The notes below the pieces were generated by a model. The model did no database searches and was not told the DNA's origin. It saw only the letters and a list, made by a program, of their open reading frames with translations. Positions 7,627 to 18,200 of a stretch of 64,000 bases of DNA are shown piece after piece; position 1 is the stretch's first letter; every line of letters starts with the position of its first letter. This DNA comes from SAR324 cluster bacterium (GTDB lineage Bacteria; SAR324; NAC60-12), in contig JANQJU010000064.1 of the NCBI GenBank assembly GCA_028281495.1, positions 1-64,000 of the forward strand, read 5' to 3'. The translations under genes and the position numbers were made by a program.

Positions 7627-8415
7627 TTAAGAGGCGCGGACCGTTTTGATTTGGTCTCGGAGGACGTGCACAATGTCGATGAACTCTTTTTCATAACGAA
7701 TCGAAAGGTCTCGGGGGCGAGCAAACGGAACCGCTTGGTTCATAACCACTTTGCCAGGACGCGCGCTCATCACCAACACCCGGTCTGCCAAAAACACGGC
7801 CTCAGTGAGATCATGGGTGACGAGCATCACGGTGAAATGCTGCGCTTCCCACAAATCCCGTAGCACACACCACAATTCTTCACGGGTGAAGGCATCCAAG
7901 GCTCCAAACGGTTCGTCTAGCATGAGCACTTCGGGTTCGTGAATCAGTGCCCGACACAAAGAAGCTCGTTGACGCATCCCACCGGAAAGCTCCCACGGGT
8001 ATTTATGCGCGACATCGTTCAAGCCAACCGAGGCGAGCAATTGATGTGCTTTGGCTTCATAGTCTTTCCGTTTTTTCCGGAATTGCCGACGGTGTTGTTT
8101 CACGATTTCCAGGGGCAACAGGAGATTGTCGAGCGTGGTCCGCCATGGCAACATGATCGAATTCTGGAACGCCATACCCACGTTGCCTAGAGGCTTATCC
8201 ACTTCTCGGTCCGCCACAATCACAGTACCTTCGTTGGGGCGGAGCAACCCCGACATCAGCTTCATGAAGGTGGACTTCCCGCAACCGCTGGGACCGACAA
8301 TGGCGACAAACTCCCCTTGATTCATCTGTAAAGACGCCCCTTCCAATACCCGATTGTGAGGAGTGTCTTCCCCATAGGAAACGGCGACTTCTTGAATATC
8401 CACAAATGAAGGCAT
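7627..8415 (-). CDS. ABC transporter ATP-binding protein, SsuB/TauB type
   Basis: A 262-residue nucleotide-binding subunit that powers import. Walker A GPSGCGKST is at 41-49, a Q-loop follows in AFQNSIMLPW, the signature is LSGGMRQR, Walker B with D-loop is VLMLDEPFGALD, and the switch histidine is in VTHD. The ATG at 8415 is preferred to upstream alternatives because it follows the TGA of the binding-protein gene by one base, suggesting translational coupling. A longer frame would overlap that gene. The substrate cannot be read from this subunit. Confidence 0.9.
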   Translation of the reverse strand: MPSFVDIQEVAVSYGEDTPHNRVLEGASLQMNQGEFVAIVGPSGCGKSTFMKLMSGLLRPNEGTVIVADREVDKPLGNVGMAFQNSIMLPWRTTLDNLLLPLEIVKQHRRQFRKKRKDYEAKAHQLLASVGLNDVAHKYPWELSGGMRQRASLCRALIHEPEVLMLDEPFGALDAFTREELWCVLRDLWEAQHFTVMLVTHDLTEAVFLADRVLVMSARPGKVVMNQAVPFARPRDLSIRYEKEFIDIVHVLRDQIKTVRAS

Positions 8416-8416
8416 G

Positions 8417-9424
8417 TCACGGGACTTTCCGAGCATCCACAGCAGGAAGGTACTCTGCGGTGAACACATCGCTAGCGGAAGGCTTGTTGGTGTAGCTATA
8501 GGTCAGGCCCACTTGCTCTATGGAATCGGCGAGACGTTTCATGTCGACGGCACCCAGGCCATTGGCTTTCACTTCAGCAGTCACGACATTGTCGCGGATG
8601 GACATTTGTAAGCGCTCCAACTCCACCGCTTCGCGGGCGATTTTATTGCGTTTGAGCAAATTGGGGATGTACGTTGCAGGGTCTGCAATCGTGTCTTGCC
8701 AGCCTTTGATAGTGGCTCGTACAAATCCTTGCACTAACTTCGGATTGGCTTTCGCAAAAGCGGGATTCACGATGAGGGTGTTGCCATAGAGCTTGAGACC
8801 ATAGTTCGACATCAGCATGACGTTGATATCTTCGGGTTTGACCCCTTTGGATTTGAGGTTCAGGAAGGAAGAAAAGGAGTATCCGGTGATGGCATCCACT
8901 TTGCCTTGAGCGAGCATGGGTTCACGTACCGGAAAACCCACATTTTCAATCGTGACTTTGTCGGCAGCAATACCATTGGCGGAAACAAAGGCTTTCCATT
9001 GCGCATAGGCTCCATCCGGTGCCGGAGCACCCAAAATTCGGCCTTCAAGATCTTTAGGTTTCATCACCCCACTGCTTTTTAGGGAAATGATGGCAAATGG
9101 CGGATTGTTGTAAACCATCATGATTCCCTTCAAGGGGATATCAGGATTCTTATCACGGAATTTGATGAGTGAGTTGATATCGGCAAACCCAAATTCGTAG
9201 GTTCCGCTGGTCACGCGAGGAATGGCTTCTAAGGATCCCTTCCCTGTATCAATCGTGACATCCAGGCCTTCTTCCTTGTAATAGCCTTTGTCGAGGGCCA
9301 CAAAATACGGAGTGGCGGGGCCTTCGAATTTCCAATCTAAAGAAAATTTGACAGCAGTTTGAGCCGAAGCGACGCCGAAGCCAATGAGGTTTAGAACCGA
9401 AAGAGCAATGAGAACATAGCGCAT
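8417..9424 (-). CDS. ABC transporter substrate-binding protein, NMT1/THI5-like
   Basis: A 335-residue periplasmic protein. The ATG at 9424 follows AGGAGA by six bases and begins a clear signal peptide, MRYVLIALSVLNLIGFGVASAQ. The mature protein has the NMT1/THI5 layout: FSLDWKFEGPATPYFVALDKGYYKEEGL, a ligand-loop region with GKGSLEAIPRVTSG, and FADINSLIKF. The family binds HMP or other thiamine precursors, sulfonates, nitrate or riboflavin. No TPP riboswitch core was found in the 230 bases upstream, so thiamine control is not supported. It is first in the operon with ATPase and permease. Confidence 0.85.
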   Translation of the reverse strand: MRYVLIALSVLNLIGFGVASAQTAVKFSLDWKFEGPATPYFVALDKGYYKEEGLDVTIDTGKGSLEAIPRVTSGTYEFGFADINSLIKFRDKNPDIPLKGIMMVYNNPPFAIISLKSSGVMKPKDLEGRILGAPAPDGAYAQWKAFVSANGIAADKVTIENVGFPVREPMLAQGKVDAITGYSFSSFLNLKSKGVKPEDINVMLMSNYGLKLYGNTLIVNPAFAKANPKLVQGFVRATIKGWQDTIADPATYIPNLLKRNKIAREAVELERLQMSIRDNVVTAEVKANGLGAVDMKRLADSIEQVGLTYSYTNKPSASDVFTAEYLPAVDARKVP

Positions 9425-9652
9425 ACGATCTCCTATAAATAAGTGAGTAAGAAAAATACCCCGCAAGGTGGAGCACAAGAAACAAACATCACTGATAGAA
9501 TCAAAATTTACGCCATGCTTGGGAAATCGAAAAATATTTTAATATCTGTGGGTTGACAGAAAATCATTGAGAACAATATTGCTTAAAATTTCACCGTTAC
9601 AATGAGAAATCGTTTAAATATTAACCCTTCGCTTTTCAGGAGACAGCTCGAC

Positions 9653-12600
9653 TTAGAACGTCAGGCCATAATCCAATTCAGCCCAAAAGCCGCTTTGATT
9701 TTCAATGCCTGCAATTTCATTGATGTCGATGGCATTGGATAATCGCAAAATCAAATCGACAGGAAAGCGATAACCGAGCTGCGTCAAAAGTTTGAATTCG
9801 ATACCGGCACTGCGCCGAGTTTGAGCCTCAAAGGTATCTCGTAAGTAAAACACTTGATCCCCCACCACAACGTCCGTGCTTTGGAAGTCTCCGTCGATCA
9901 CCGCATAGTCAAAAAACAAAGCCGTGTGGATTTGCCGATAATAGAAGGGGAGCAATCCTGTGCCTCGGAAGAGAGAAATCAATGGCAAACGCCACTCTAG
10001 CGATTGGCTGAGAAACTGCTGAGCCGCTTCCGTATTGCGTCGGTAACCCCGCAAAGGAACATCAAATCCTGTGATAAAGGGAGCTTGCGTTGCATTTTGC
10101 CCCAATCCCGAACCCCACGTCGTTTCCAACTTCAATACGTGATGACGCCAAAACAAAGGGAGGTACTCCGCATATTGCAGAATGAGCAATGTGTAATCAT
10201 TGGACAACCGTTCCTCAAGGTTGCGGAGTTCTTGGATCAGGGCAGCCTCTTGTTCTTCAGTGATCCCTGCGGAATCCGGGTTTTCCGCAAGCACCGCATT
10301 TAAGGCATCGTCAAAATCCTCACCATCCAAGACCTGGATCGTGGGATCAGACCCCCAATCTTCGGGAAAACGAATGAGATTGAAACTCACGGTTCGTCCA
10401 AAGGCTTCGCTGATAGACAGCGGATAATGCCCCAGATTGGAAAAGGAGCCAAACAGAGTGACCCCATTGCGTCCTCCAACAAAAGTCCGAGTGTTGTAGT
10501 AATCGCGGGCATCTTCAAAAAGCGGGTCCAAGCTTTCTAAGGATTGATCGGTGTTGAGGGCGACCTGCGATAAGATTTTGCGATTCACAGAATCGGTGAA
10601 ATCATCATCATCAAAAGGGGCTTGATAGGAATAGATCCACCCCCCGCCAATCTCCCAATGGCCTCCAAATTGAAAACTCATCGTCGCTGAAGCGTCATGA
10701 ACGGTTTCCCAATGACGCGGCACGCTGAGTCCAAAAGGATAGCGTCGGGGTAAAAACGAGGAAGTGAAAGTGAGTGTGGGTCGCCATCGGTCATTGACGT
10801 AAACCAATTGGTGGTATGTTTGTTCCTGACCTTGAGCGAGTACCGCTTGATAAGCATGATGTCTCAAGGGATCTTCTCCTGCGGTGATGACTCCCCAAGC
10901 ATAGCCATCGGGGTTTTCTTCCGCATACACAAACCAGAATTGTGAAGTGAGTTGAGAGAGACCGCTATAGGAATTCGATGTCTCTTGAACTTCGGGAGTT
11001 TGGGAAAGTGAGTTGATGTTTTCCCATTCAGAAGAAAACTGCCATGTGGAAGAAATGCCTGGAAGTGGTTGTGCCCGTGCCTGTCCAGGCTTCCACGGCA
11101 TGTATCCCAAGACCAATCCGGAGTCCGTAAAATTTTGGAAATACAGCCGCTGGGACTGTGGAGCCAACACCGGGAGATAAGCTCCGCCCAAGACGTGGGT
11201 AATGGGCTGCAACTGCTGCGAGTCGAAGGAATAGCGATAGAGATTGCTCACTCCTGTATGATCGGAACTGAACACTAAAGCTTGACCATCGGGTTCCCAC
11301 ATAGGGTGCGCTTGCAAATGTCCTTCGAGGATATGGACTTGTTCTGTGGATGTACCGGGAGTGGTAACAATGATCGATGTGGCCCCTTGGCGATCCGTGA
11401 ACGAGTACGCAAGTCGTTTCCCTTGGTGGTCCCATTGGGGCGTCGCTACTCGTGAATACCGATAGTTGGTCAACGAGCGCATACGAGTGACCGCGAAGGG
11501 TGAATCGCTTTCATCATTGGAAGCCTGTGGAGTCAAGCGGTACTGCACCAAGTTTTGGTGACCTTTTTCGTTGTGCACAGCAACCAGCGATTGTCCATCA
11601 GGAGCGATTGCAATGTCATTGAGGCGACCTTTTTCGGTCAATCGATGGGGCTTTCGAGTTTGAAGATCCAAGACATACAATTCTCGATACGCAAACGGGC
11701 GTTGGTTGAACGTCGCGGTATAAAACAAATAACGTGGGTTCGGATGCCAAGCGGCTGAATAGGCATTGAACGGCCCCAGGCGTTCGAAGTCTCCCGATTC
11801 CCGATCCCACAGCACCATTTGTTTTCCCCAATCACCACTGCTGGCAGTGAATACGATTTGAGATTCGTCGGGAGATAGAGCAAATGCGGTTTGCGTGTGG
11901 CCGTATGGAATCTCAGTGAATGGTGTGAACGACTGTGAGGACAAGTCACGAATCCGTTGTTGTTGTTGAGAGCGCTGGTGTTCAACAAACTGCTCGTACA
12001 GGGTGGATAAAGGCTCTCCATTCGGACCTACCACTGCGTGGATCCCTAGAAACGGAGGCCATCGAGCGATGGTGTGATTGATGTCTCGGATGGCATCTTT
12101 CGGCTGGCTGGATGCCCAATAGTTCAAGAAGTACGCTCCATAAACGTAACGGGCTGCATGCTGTCCAGGCATTCCGGGTTTATAGAAATCGAGTTGATCC
12201 AGATGCAAGAATTGATTTTGGTGAGCCGCCATCCGGAAGATCATTTCGGAACGAGAACTGCGACCTCGTCCGGAGCGAGTGAGTTCGGTTTCAAAATAAA
12301 CCGCTAGGCCTTCCCAAAGCCACAATGGTGCAAAGTTGTTGGGACTGTTGAGGAAGAGAAACGCTCCGCTGGCATTGGGATTGGGGGCACTTCCTGGCCG
12401 TCCGAACACATCTCGAATCACACCGGAGTACCCTGTTGCCGTATCCAGATGCAGGATGTGAACATATTCGTGCAACACGAGCGCACGCAACCAATCGCGA
12501 TCTTCATATTCGGCAATTTCGGTAGAAATGCCTGGCGCGCTGGGGACGATCCAAAGCACGGGGTAGGGCAAACTCGCCGCATAACCGTTCTGGTCGTCCA

Positions 12601-12889
12601 TGGTGTCACTGACAACGATGTGGACTTTATCTGCGGGTTCCCAATCGAGGATTGGTGAAAGCAAACGATGCGATTCTTCTGCATAACGGGCGGCCAAACG
12701 AGCTAATTCTCCTACTCCCGTGTGATAATGCACATAGAAATGCTCGGTTTCGAAGCTGGACCACTCCAAGCCTTTGATCGTATCGAACACGGTGACCGCT
12801 TCACGAGCGGGGGGTTGGGCGCTGAGAAAACAGGGAAATGCCAGACTGAAAATCCAAGCAATAAAAGCAAACGCACTCAAATAACGCAT
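9653..12889 (-). CDS. Outer-membrane metalloprotease-like protein with TolB-type propeller and C-terminal barrel
   Basis: A 1078-residue envelope protein. A signal peptide (MRYLSAFAFIAWIFSLAF) is followed by a peptidase MA-type zinc domain with HEYVH at 140-144 and the third ligand candidate E193 in LWEGLAVYFE. Residues about 330-640 carry PD40/WD40-like repeats (LSPDESQIVFTASS, IAPDGQSLVAVHN, WEPDGQALVFSSD), a TolB-type propeller. The C-terminal 400 residues look like an outer-membrane beta-barrel and end in phenylalanine, the usual barrel signature. The ATG at 12889 is preferred to a TTG at 12913 because the signal peptide then starts properly. It lies 45 bases after the response-regulator gene, so the kinase-regulator pair is probably in the same transcript. 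Confidence 0.78.
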   Translation of the reverse strand: MRYLSAFAFIAWIFSLAFPCFLSAQPPAREAVTVFDTIKGLEWSSFETEHFYVHYHTGVGELARLAARYAEESHRLLSPILDWEPADKVHIVVSDTMDDQNGYAASLPYPVLWIVPSAPGISTEIAEYEDRDWLRALVLHEYVHILHLDTATGYSGVIRDVFGRPGSAPNPNASGAFLFLNSPNNFAPLWLWEGLAVYFETELTRSGRGRSSRSEMIFRMAAHQNQFLHLDQLDFYKPGMPGQHAARYVYGAYFLNYWASSQPKDAIRDINHTIARWPPFLGIHAVVGPNGEPLSTLYEQFVEHQRSQQQQRIRDLSSQSFTPFTEIPYGHTQTAFALSPDESQIVFTASSGDWGKQMVLWDRESGDFERLGPFNAYSAAWHPNPRYLFYTATFNQRPFAYRELYVLDLQTRKPHRLTEKGRLNDIAIAPDGQSLVAVHNEKGHQNLVQYRLTPQASNDESDSPFAVTRMRSLTNYRYSRVATPQWDHQGKRLAYSFTDRQGATSIIVTTPGTSTEQVHILEGHLQAHPMWEPDGQALVFSSDHTGVSNLYRYSFDSQQLQPITHVLGGAYLPVLAPQSQRLYFQNFTDSGLVLGYMPWKPGQARAQPLPGISSTWQFSSEWENINSLSQTPEVQETSNSYSGLSQLTSQFWFVYAEENPDGYAWGVITAGEDPLRHHAYQAVLAQGQEQTYHQLVYVNDRWRPTLTFTSSFLPRRYPFGLSVPRHWETVHDASATMSFQFGGHWEIGGGWIYSYQAPFDDDDFTDSVNRKILSQVALNTDQSLESLDPLFEDARDYYNTRTFVGGRNGVTLFGSFSNLGHYPLSISEAFGRTVSFNLIRFPEDWGSDPTIQVLDGEDFDDALNAVLAENPDSAGITEEQEAALIQELRNLEERLSNDYTLLILQYAEYLPLFWRHHVLKLETTWGSGLGQNATQAPFITGFDVPLRGYRRNTEAAQQFLSQSLEWRLPLISLFRGTGLLPFYYRQIHTALFFDYAVIDGDFQSTDVVVGDQVFYLRDTFEAQTRRSAGIEFKLLTQLGYRFPVDLILRLSNAIDINEIAGIENQSGFWAELDYGLTF

Positions 12890-12934
12890 ACGCACAACTG
12901 ACGGAAGGAACAATCGGGAAAAGGAATCAGTCGA

Positions 12935-13288
12935 TCAATACGCTTCCACCAATTCGATCACACGTTTCATGTTGAATGGTTTTAAGAGGAAATGATCAAA
13001 AGCCAGTCCGGTCTCTTGCACGTTCATTTCTTCATCGGCGTGACCGCTCATGAAAACAAAGGGAACTTGAGATCCACTGAGGCGAATCTGTTTGAGAACA
13101 TCGATTCCGTTGGTGTTGGGCATCCGGACATCGCAAAGGACCAAATCCACTTGATCGGGAGAGTGGAAAAAATGTTGCAAGCCTCGTTTGCCATTTTCTG
13201 CCATTTTCACGGAGTGTTGTTTTTTAGTCAGATACAATTCCAGGATTTTAAGGATTTCCGGTTCGTCATCAATCAGTAAGATGTTCAT
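12935..13288 (-). CDS. Single-domain response regulator (CheY-like)
   Basis: 117 residues, receiver domain only. The acidic pocket is D7-D8, the phosphoacceptor is D53 in LCDVRMPN, the switch residue is S81 in FMSGHAD, and K103 lies in LLKPF. There is no output domain, so it must act by protein contact. Its ATG overlaps the TGA of the upstream PAS kinase gene by four bases (ATGA), which makes that kinase the likely phosphodonor. The outer-membrane metalloprotease gene follows. Confidence 0.9.
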   Translation of the reverse strand: MNILLIDDEPEILKILELYLTKKQHSVKMAENGKRGLQHFFHSPDQVDLVLCDVRMPNTNGIDVLKQIRLSGSQVPFVFMSGHADEEMNVQETGLAFDHFLLKPFNMKRVIELVEAY

Positions 13289-15012
13289 GGGGAATCTGCA
13301 GCTGGAAGTTCTATCCGAAAGAGGGTGGGGTTTCGGGAACTCTGAACGGAGAGTGTGCCTCCGTGCTCTTCGACAATGCTGATACTAATCGATAAACCCA
13401 AACCGGTTCCTTTGCCCACTTCTTTCGTCGTATAAAACGGATCAAAGACTTTACTCACTGCCTCCGAGGCTATGCCGGGACCGTTGTCCTCCACTTCAAG
13501 GCAGCAGAGCGATTGCTCCTGCAACAGCCTCACACTGATTTGTTTCTCTTCTCCCAAGTCGGCAGCGTCTTTTGCATTATTGAGCAAATTGATCAAAACC
13601 TGCTCAATTTGAATTTCGTTGCATTCTATTAAAATTGGATGGTTTGGCAGCGATAAAATCAAGTCAATGCCGCGACTACGGAGTTGTTGATTAAAAAATT
13701 TCAAAGCATTGTGAACCACTTGAACCAAGTTACACCGTTGCCGCTTATGCAGCTTGGAATCGCGACCGAAGGTTCGCAGATGATTGGTGATTTCTGCTGC
13801 CTTTGCCACGCAAGAAGCGATATTCTCAAAGTATTCCGGGATGCTGGCATAATCCTGAATCTCACAATCCAAGGCACCCACATCGGCATAACCGTTGATG
13901 GCTTGCAGTGGTTGGTTGATTTCGTGTGCAATCCCTGTGGCCATCTCTCCCAAAGAAGCCAATTTTGCCGATTGCACCAGCTGCGCTTGAGTTGATCTCA
14001 GTTCTTCAATCACTTGTTTGCGCTCGGTGACATCTTTCCACACCCCAGAAATGTGAGTGGGTTCATTTTCTTGATGCACTAAACGCAAGTAATCGCTGAA
14101 CCAAATATAGGAGCCATCCTTGACCTGCCAACGGTATTCATGTTCATGATACCCATGTTCAAATAGATTGGACAGGCCTTGGAAGAGCCGCTCTTGATCG
14201 TCAGGATGAATTCGAGAAGCCCAAAAGCTCGAATTGGAAGTGAAATCCTCTGGATAAAAACCCGTGAGCGATGTGATGTTGGGGCTCATGTAGGTGGCCC
14301 CAAAATCCCCTTCAGCCTTGCAAGTGTAAGGCACGACCGGCATGTTTTCAAGCAACAGTGAGAGCTGTTCGTTGGTCCTGGCCAAAGTCAACTCTACCTG
14401 CCGGCGTTCTTCGATTTCTGAAGTCAACTGGGCATTGATTTTTTGCAGTTCAGCGGTCCGTTCTTGTGCTTTGTCTTCCAGGGATTGTTGATATTCCAAC
14501 AGCCTCACCTCAGCGTGCTTTTTCTCATTGATATCCAGCATGACACCTTGCAAGCACAGCGGTTCTCCGAACTTGTCATGCACCACAACCGCTTCATCGT
14601 GTACCCACACAACATCACCATTTCGGGTCTGCATGCGATATTCTGATTTGAATGGAGTATGCTGATTGTGGCTCTCCTTCAGTTCTTCCATCACACGATT
14701 TCGATCCTCTGGGTGCACTTGTTTGAGCCAAATATCGGGATCCTGTTTGTATTCATCAGGAGTGAATCCGATCATTTTTTGAATTTGAGGACTCACATAA
14801 ATAGTGGTGCTGGAATCGTCTAGGGCTGCAACATAGGTGACGGCAGGAAAGTATCGAACCAAAGTCTCATACTTGGCTTCAGCTTCCTGAAGCGACATTT
14901 CCCGACGGGTTAAGGTTGCCACCTCAGTTTCTAACTCCTGATTGCGTGTCCGCAATTCTTCTAGCTCTTGGAGCAGCTCCGCTTGAGATAAGGAATTGAA
15001 AGTCGTAGACAT
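13285..15012 (-). CDS. PAS-PAS sensor histidine kinase
   Basis: A 575-residue soluble kinase with no membrane segments. A coiled coil (8-48) leads into PAS domain 1 (about 48-165, with PEDRNRVMEEL and a PAC strand), a second coiled coil (168-215), PAS domain 2 (about 215-330) and a HisKA domain with H363 in GIAHEINQPLQAI. The ATPase domain shows N-box LINLLNNAKDAA, G1 VEDNGPGI, F-box FDPFYTTKEVGKGTG and G2 GTGLGLSIS. Members of this type autophosphorylate and pass phosphate to a receiver, here probably the overlapping downstream CheY-like gene. The PAS ligand is unknown. Confidence 0.9.
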   Translation of the reverse strand: MSTTFNSLSQAELLQELEELRTRNQELETEVATLTRREMSLQEAEAKYETLVRYFPAVTYVAALDDSSTTIYVSPQIQKMIGFTPDEYKQDPDIWLKQVHPEDRNRVMEELKESHNQHTPFKSEYRMQTRNGDVVWVHDEAVVVHDKFGEPLCLQGVMLDINEKKHAEVRLLEYQQSLEDKAQERTAELQKINAQLTSEIEERRQVELTLARTNEQLSLLLENMPVVPYTCKAEGDFGATYMSPNITSLTGFYPEDFTSNSSFWASRIHPDDQERLFQGLSNLFEHGYHEHEYRWQVKDGSYIWFSDYLRLVHQENEPTHISGVWKDVTERKQVIEELRSTQAQLVQSAKLASLGEMATGIAHEINQPLQAINGYADVGALDCEIQDYASIPEYFENIASCVAKAAEITNHLRTFGRDSKLHKRQRCNLVQVVHNALKFFNQQLRSRGIDLILSLPNHPILIECNEIQIEQVLINLLNNAKDAADLGEEKQISVRLLQEQSLCCLEVEDNGPGIASEAVSKVFDPFYTTKEVGKGTGLGLSISISIVEEHGGTLSVQSSRNPTLFRIELPAADSP

Positions 15013-15201
15013 GAGAACATGGAGTTTGAGAGAAACGTATATTGTCTTTCGGTGAAGACCTTAAGCTTACATACTGTGGGTTTAGCAACACTGCAATATC
15101 AATTACAGTGTATGCTCTGTCGGATCAGATCTCTGGTTCTTTCCTCGTATCGAATGAAATTATAATAGCCTCTCGCCACTTAGATCAAGGAGCATCGGGT
15201 T

Positions 15202-18200
15202 ATGCGTTTCCGAAATACATATGTCGTGTTGGGTTTGTTAGCGAGTGTGATCACCTTCTTGCCTTTGTACGGTTGCGATGAGGTGCCATTTTTGGGCAAT
15301 CGCTTGGTACCGGGACGCTTGGTGCCCGGACGCTTGGTGCCGGGGAGGCTGGTTCCCGGACGTGTGGTGGGCAATGCATCGAATGGTTTTGCCCTGGTCA
15401 ATGCCGATGTGGTGCTGATGACTTTCGATGGTTCGGTTCAATTGGCGACCACCACGGATGCTGAAGGGAATTTTGCCTTTGAAGAAGTGGGCGACCTCCC
15501 GTTTCCAATCCTGATTTATGTGCAAGATCCTGGAGATTCTCTCCTCACTACTGTCGTGACAACCGCTCCTGAAGAAGACGGTGAGCAACGTGCGAACATA
15601 AACCCAATGACACAGGTGGTGACGCAGGAGGCTTTGGGAGAGGATGTCGTTGTGGCTCTCAATCGACTGGCACGCCAGTCGGACCGCCTCACCGATGGCA
15701 ATATTCAACGACTGATTGCAGCGGATTTAGCAAGCCTCACTGAAAACGAGTGGCGCACGACTGGAGAAACTGCCACGCAATTGGCCATTGGAGAAACGGT
15801 CATTTTCAGTAGTTATTACGATCAGCCTTATACCGCCCGTACCGAAACATCCCCAACGGCAGGCAACTATCAAGATACGCTTATGGATGCCGTTGCCACG
15901 TTATCTCCCCTGCTGTCTTCTCAAGAAATTTTGTCGCGGGCCATTGATCCAAACGACCCCAGCTTTGCGGGAGACCTGATGGGCACCCTCGATTTTCAAT
16001 CCACTGTTTCTGGAGAGTTATTAGCTCGTGGACGCACAGGAACCGAAGCTTTAGAAGTGCTCAGTAATGCGGGGCTCAGCAACAATTCCACACCGGTCTC
16101 CAACATCACTTCCTACGTGAGTAGCTTTGAAGGCATTTCATTGAGTGCTGGATTGAGCGGAGTGGATGGGGTTGATCAGACCGAGGCTTTGCTCACGGCG
16201 TTTGCTCGCTTGGTTGCGGATTCGGTAGAGGCCAGTGTGGTGGAAAATGCAGAATCGTTGCAAACCTTGCTGAACAACACAGTGGATACAACGAGTGGGG
16301 CATTGATTGCCGTTGCGGAGCAAAATCAGGATTTGGCACCGGAAGGGCGATTGAAGATTCTTCTCAATGCATTGGGAGGGGAGATATCTACGGTGTTGAT
16401 TGACAATGCAGTGGATTTGACCGGTGTTTTGACCGATGCCAGCACCCTGGGGAACCAACTGACCAACTTCAGTCAAACTTTGGCAGCACCGTTAGCCACG
16501 TCGCTCCAAGACACGTCAACCGCGCGTGTGGCTCAAACCGTAGGGACTGCGAGTTTTGATGCAGATCGACAACAAATTTTAATGGAATCGGTGGCACGGG
16601 AAGTCTCTAAAGGGCTGACACCTTTTTTCACGGAGTTTGCTCAAGGGGTTCCGGAAGCGGCACAGAACACGGCGAACAATATCGCAACTCCTTTAACGGT
16701 GTCTTTGAATAGCATGCTGGAAGACCCTCAAACGCAAAGTTATTCCGGAAACCTAGTAGAAAACTTTGTAGAGCAGGTAGCTGATGCCACAGCTCAACAA
16801 ATCAGAAGTTCTGGCTTGGATTTAGCAGCACCGACCCTGCCCACGGCTCTGGTGAATACGGCGAACAATATGGTTTCCTTGGCTTTGTCAACGGCGGCTT
16901 CTGCGGTATCGGCCACTTCTGGAGCAGGGAGTAACGATGCCCAAGCCAGTGTCGCCACAGCCTCTGTTGAACAAACCCTCAATGCGGTTGCAACTCTAGA
17001 TTTGAGTGGGGAGTTGCCTCCAGAAGCAGAAACCGTGGTTGCCAACGTGTCACAGGTGATCACCCCCGCCTTGATCAATTCTGTCACCGGAACCTCCAAT
17101 CGTCAGGGAGATACTCTAGAAGTCTTGGTCAAAAATGCAGCGGCGGCTGTGACTCAGGAATTGGAAGCTCAAGGGACGGTCCTCACCCAACCTATTGAAA
17201 ATGTACCAGCAGCTACGCAAACAGCTGTGAAAGCTGCGAGCGAATCGGGAATTGTGTTGGAACAAACGTTTCAACAAATTGAAACCGCTGGAGTCGATCT
17301 AGGGGCTGTGACCAACAGTTTCCAAGAAGCACAATTGGATGCCGAAGCGATTGCCGAGGTCGCCACGCAAGTTGCTGAAGCGCTCACAAGTGAATCGGCC
17401 GGGCAAGAAACACTGCAAGCAGAAGCCGATTCCTTGGCTTTAGCAGCAGCGGAAACGGCAAAAAATGTACTGCAACTCGGCGGAGACTTGGAGCAAGTCA
17501 AACAAGCGGTTTCGGTGACCACCGCCGCAGTTCAAGATGTAGCTAATTCTGGGGGAGATGCTGTTGCAGTAAAAGCAAATGCCGAAGCGATGAGTGCTTC
17601 GGTAAAAACCGCAACCGAGAGCAATACCGATGTCGCCACTCTGATACAATTGACCGAAGATGTCGCCGCGGCCGTAACTACTGCCGGGGATACGGCGCAA
17701 GTGGCTGGCATTGTAGATACGGTACAAGTGAATATCAGTTTAAACACGCCAATCGATCTGCCAGATCTGGTCGATGCCTCCGAATTGGACACGGCCACCG
17801 CCAAGCAAGAAGAGTTGAATGTGGCCGCTCAACAAGCCGTGGAAGCGGCAGATGCCTCCTTGAGTCAAAGTCAGCAAGACGCCGCCACGGCTTTCGGTTC
17901 GGGGCAGAATTTGTCAGATTTCAATGCCACCCTCTTGGTGACTACCACCAGTCCACCCATTACGGTTGCTGCCGAAACGGAACCCGCAGAAGCTATTAAT
18001 ACGATTCCGCCGACGACCCGAATCGTCACAACGTTGCCTCCAACCACGGGGTTGGTCACGACCATTCCACTCAGTACCGTACTAGTGACGACGGTTCCTG
18101 TGATCACGTTGCCACCCATCGATCAACCAGAAGATGCCACGGGTGGAAGTGATACCACCGTGACCGAAACCACGGAAACCACAGAAACCACGACCGAAAC

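Noticed and set aside
9425..9652. TPP or other riboswitch before the NMT1/THI5-type binding-protein gene
   Set aside because: No CTGAGA core or paired helices of the TPP aptamer could be found; only a modest AT-rich leader.
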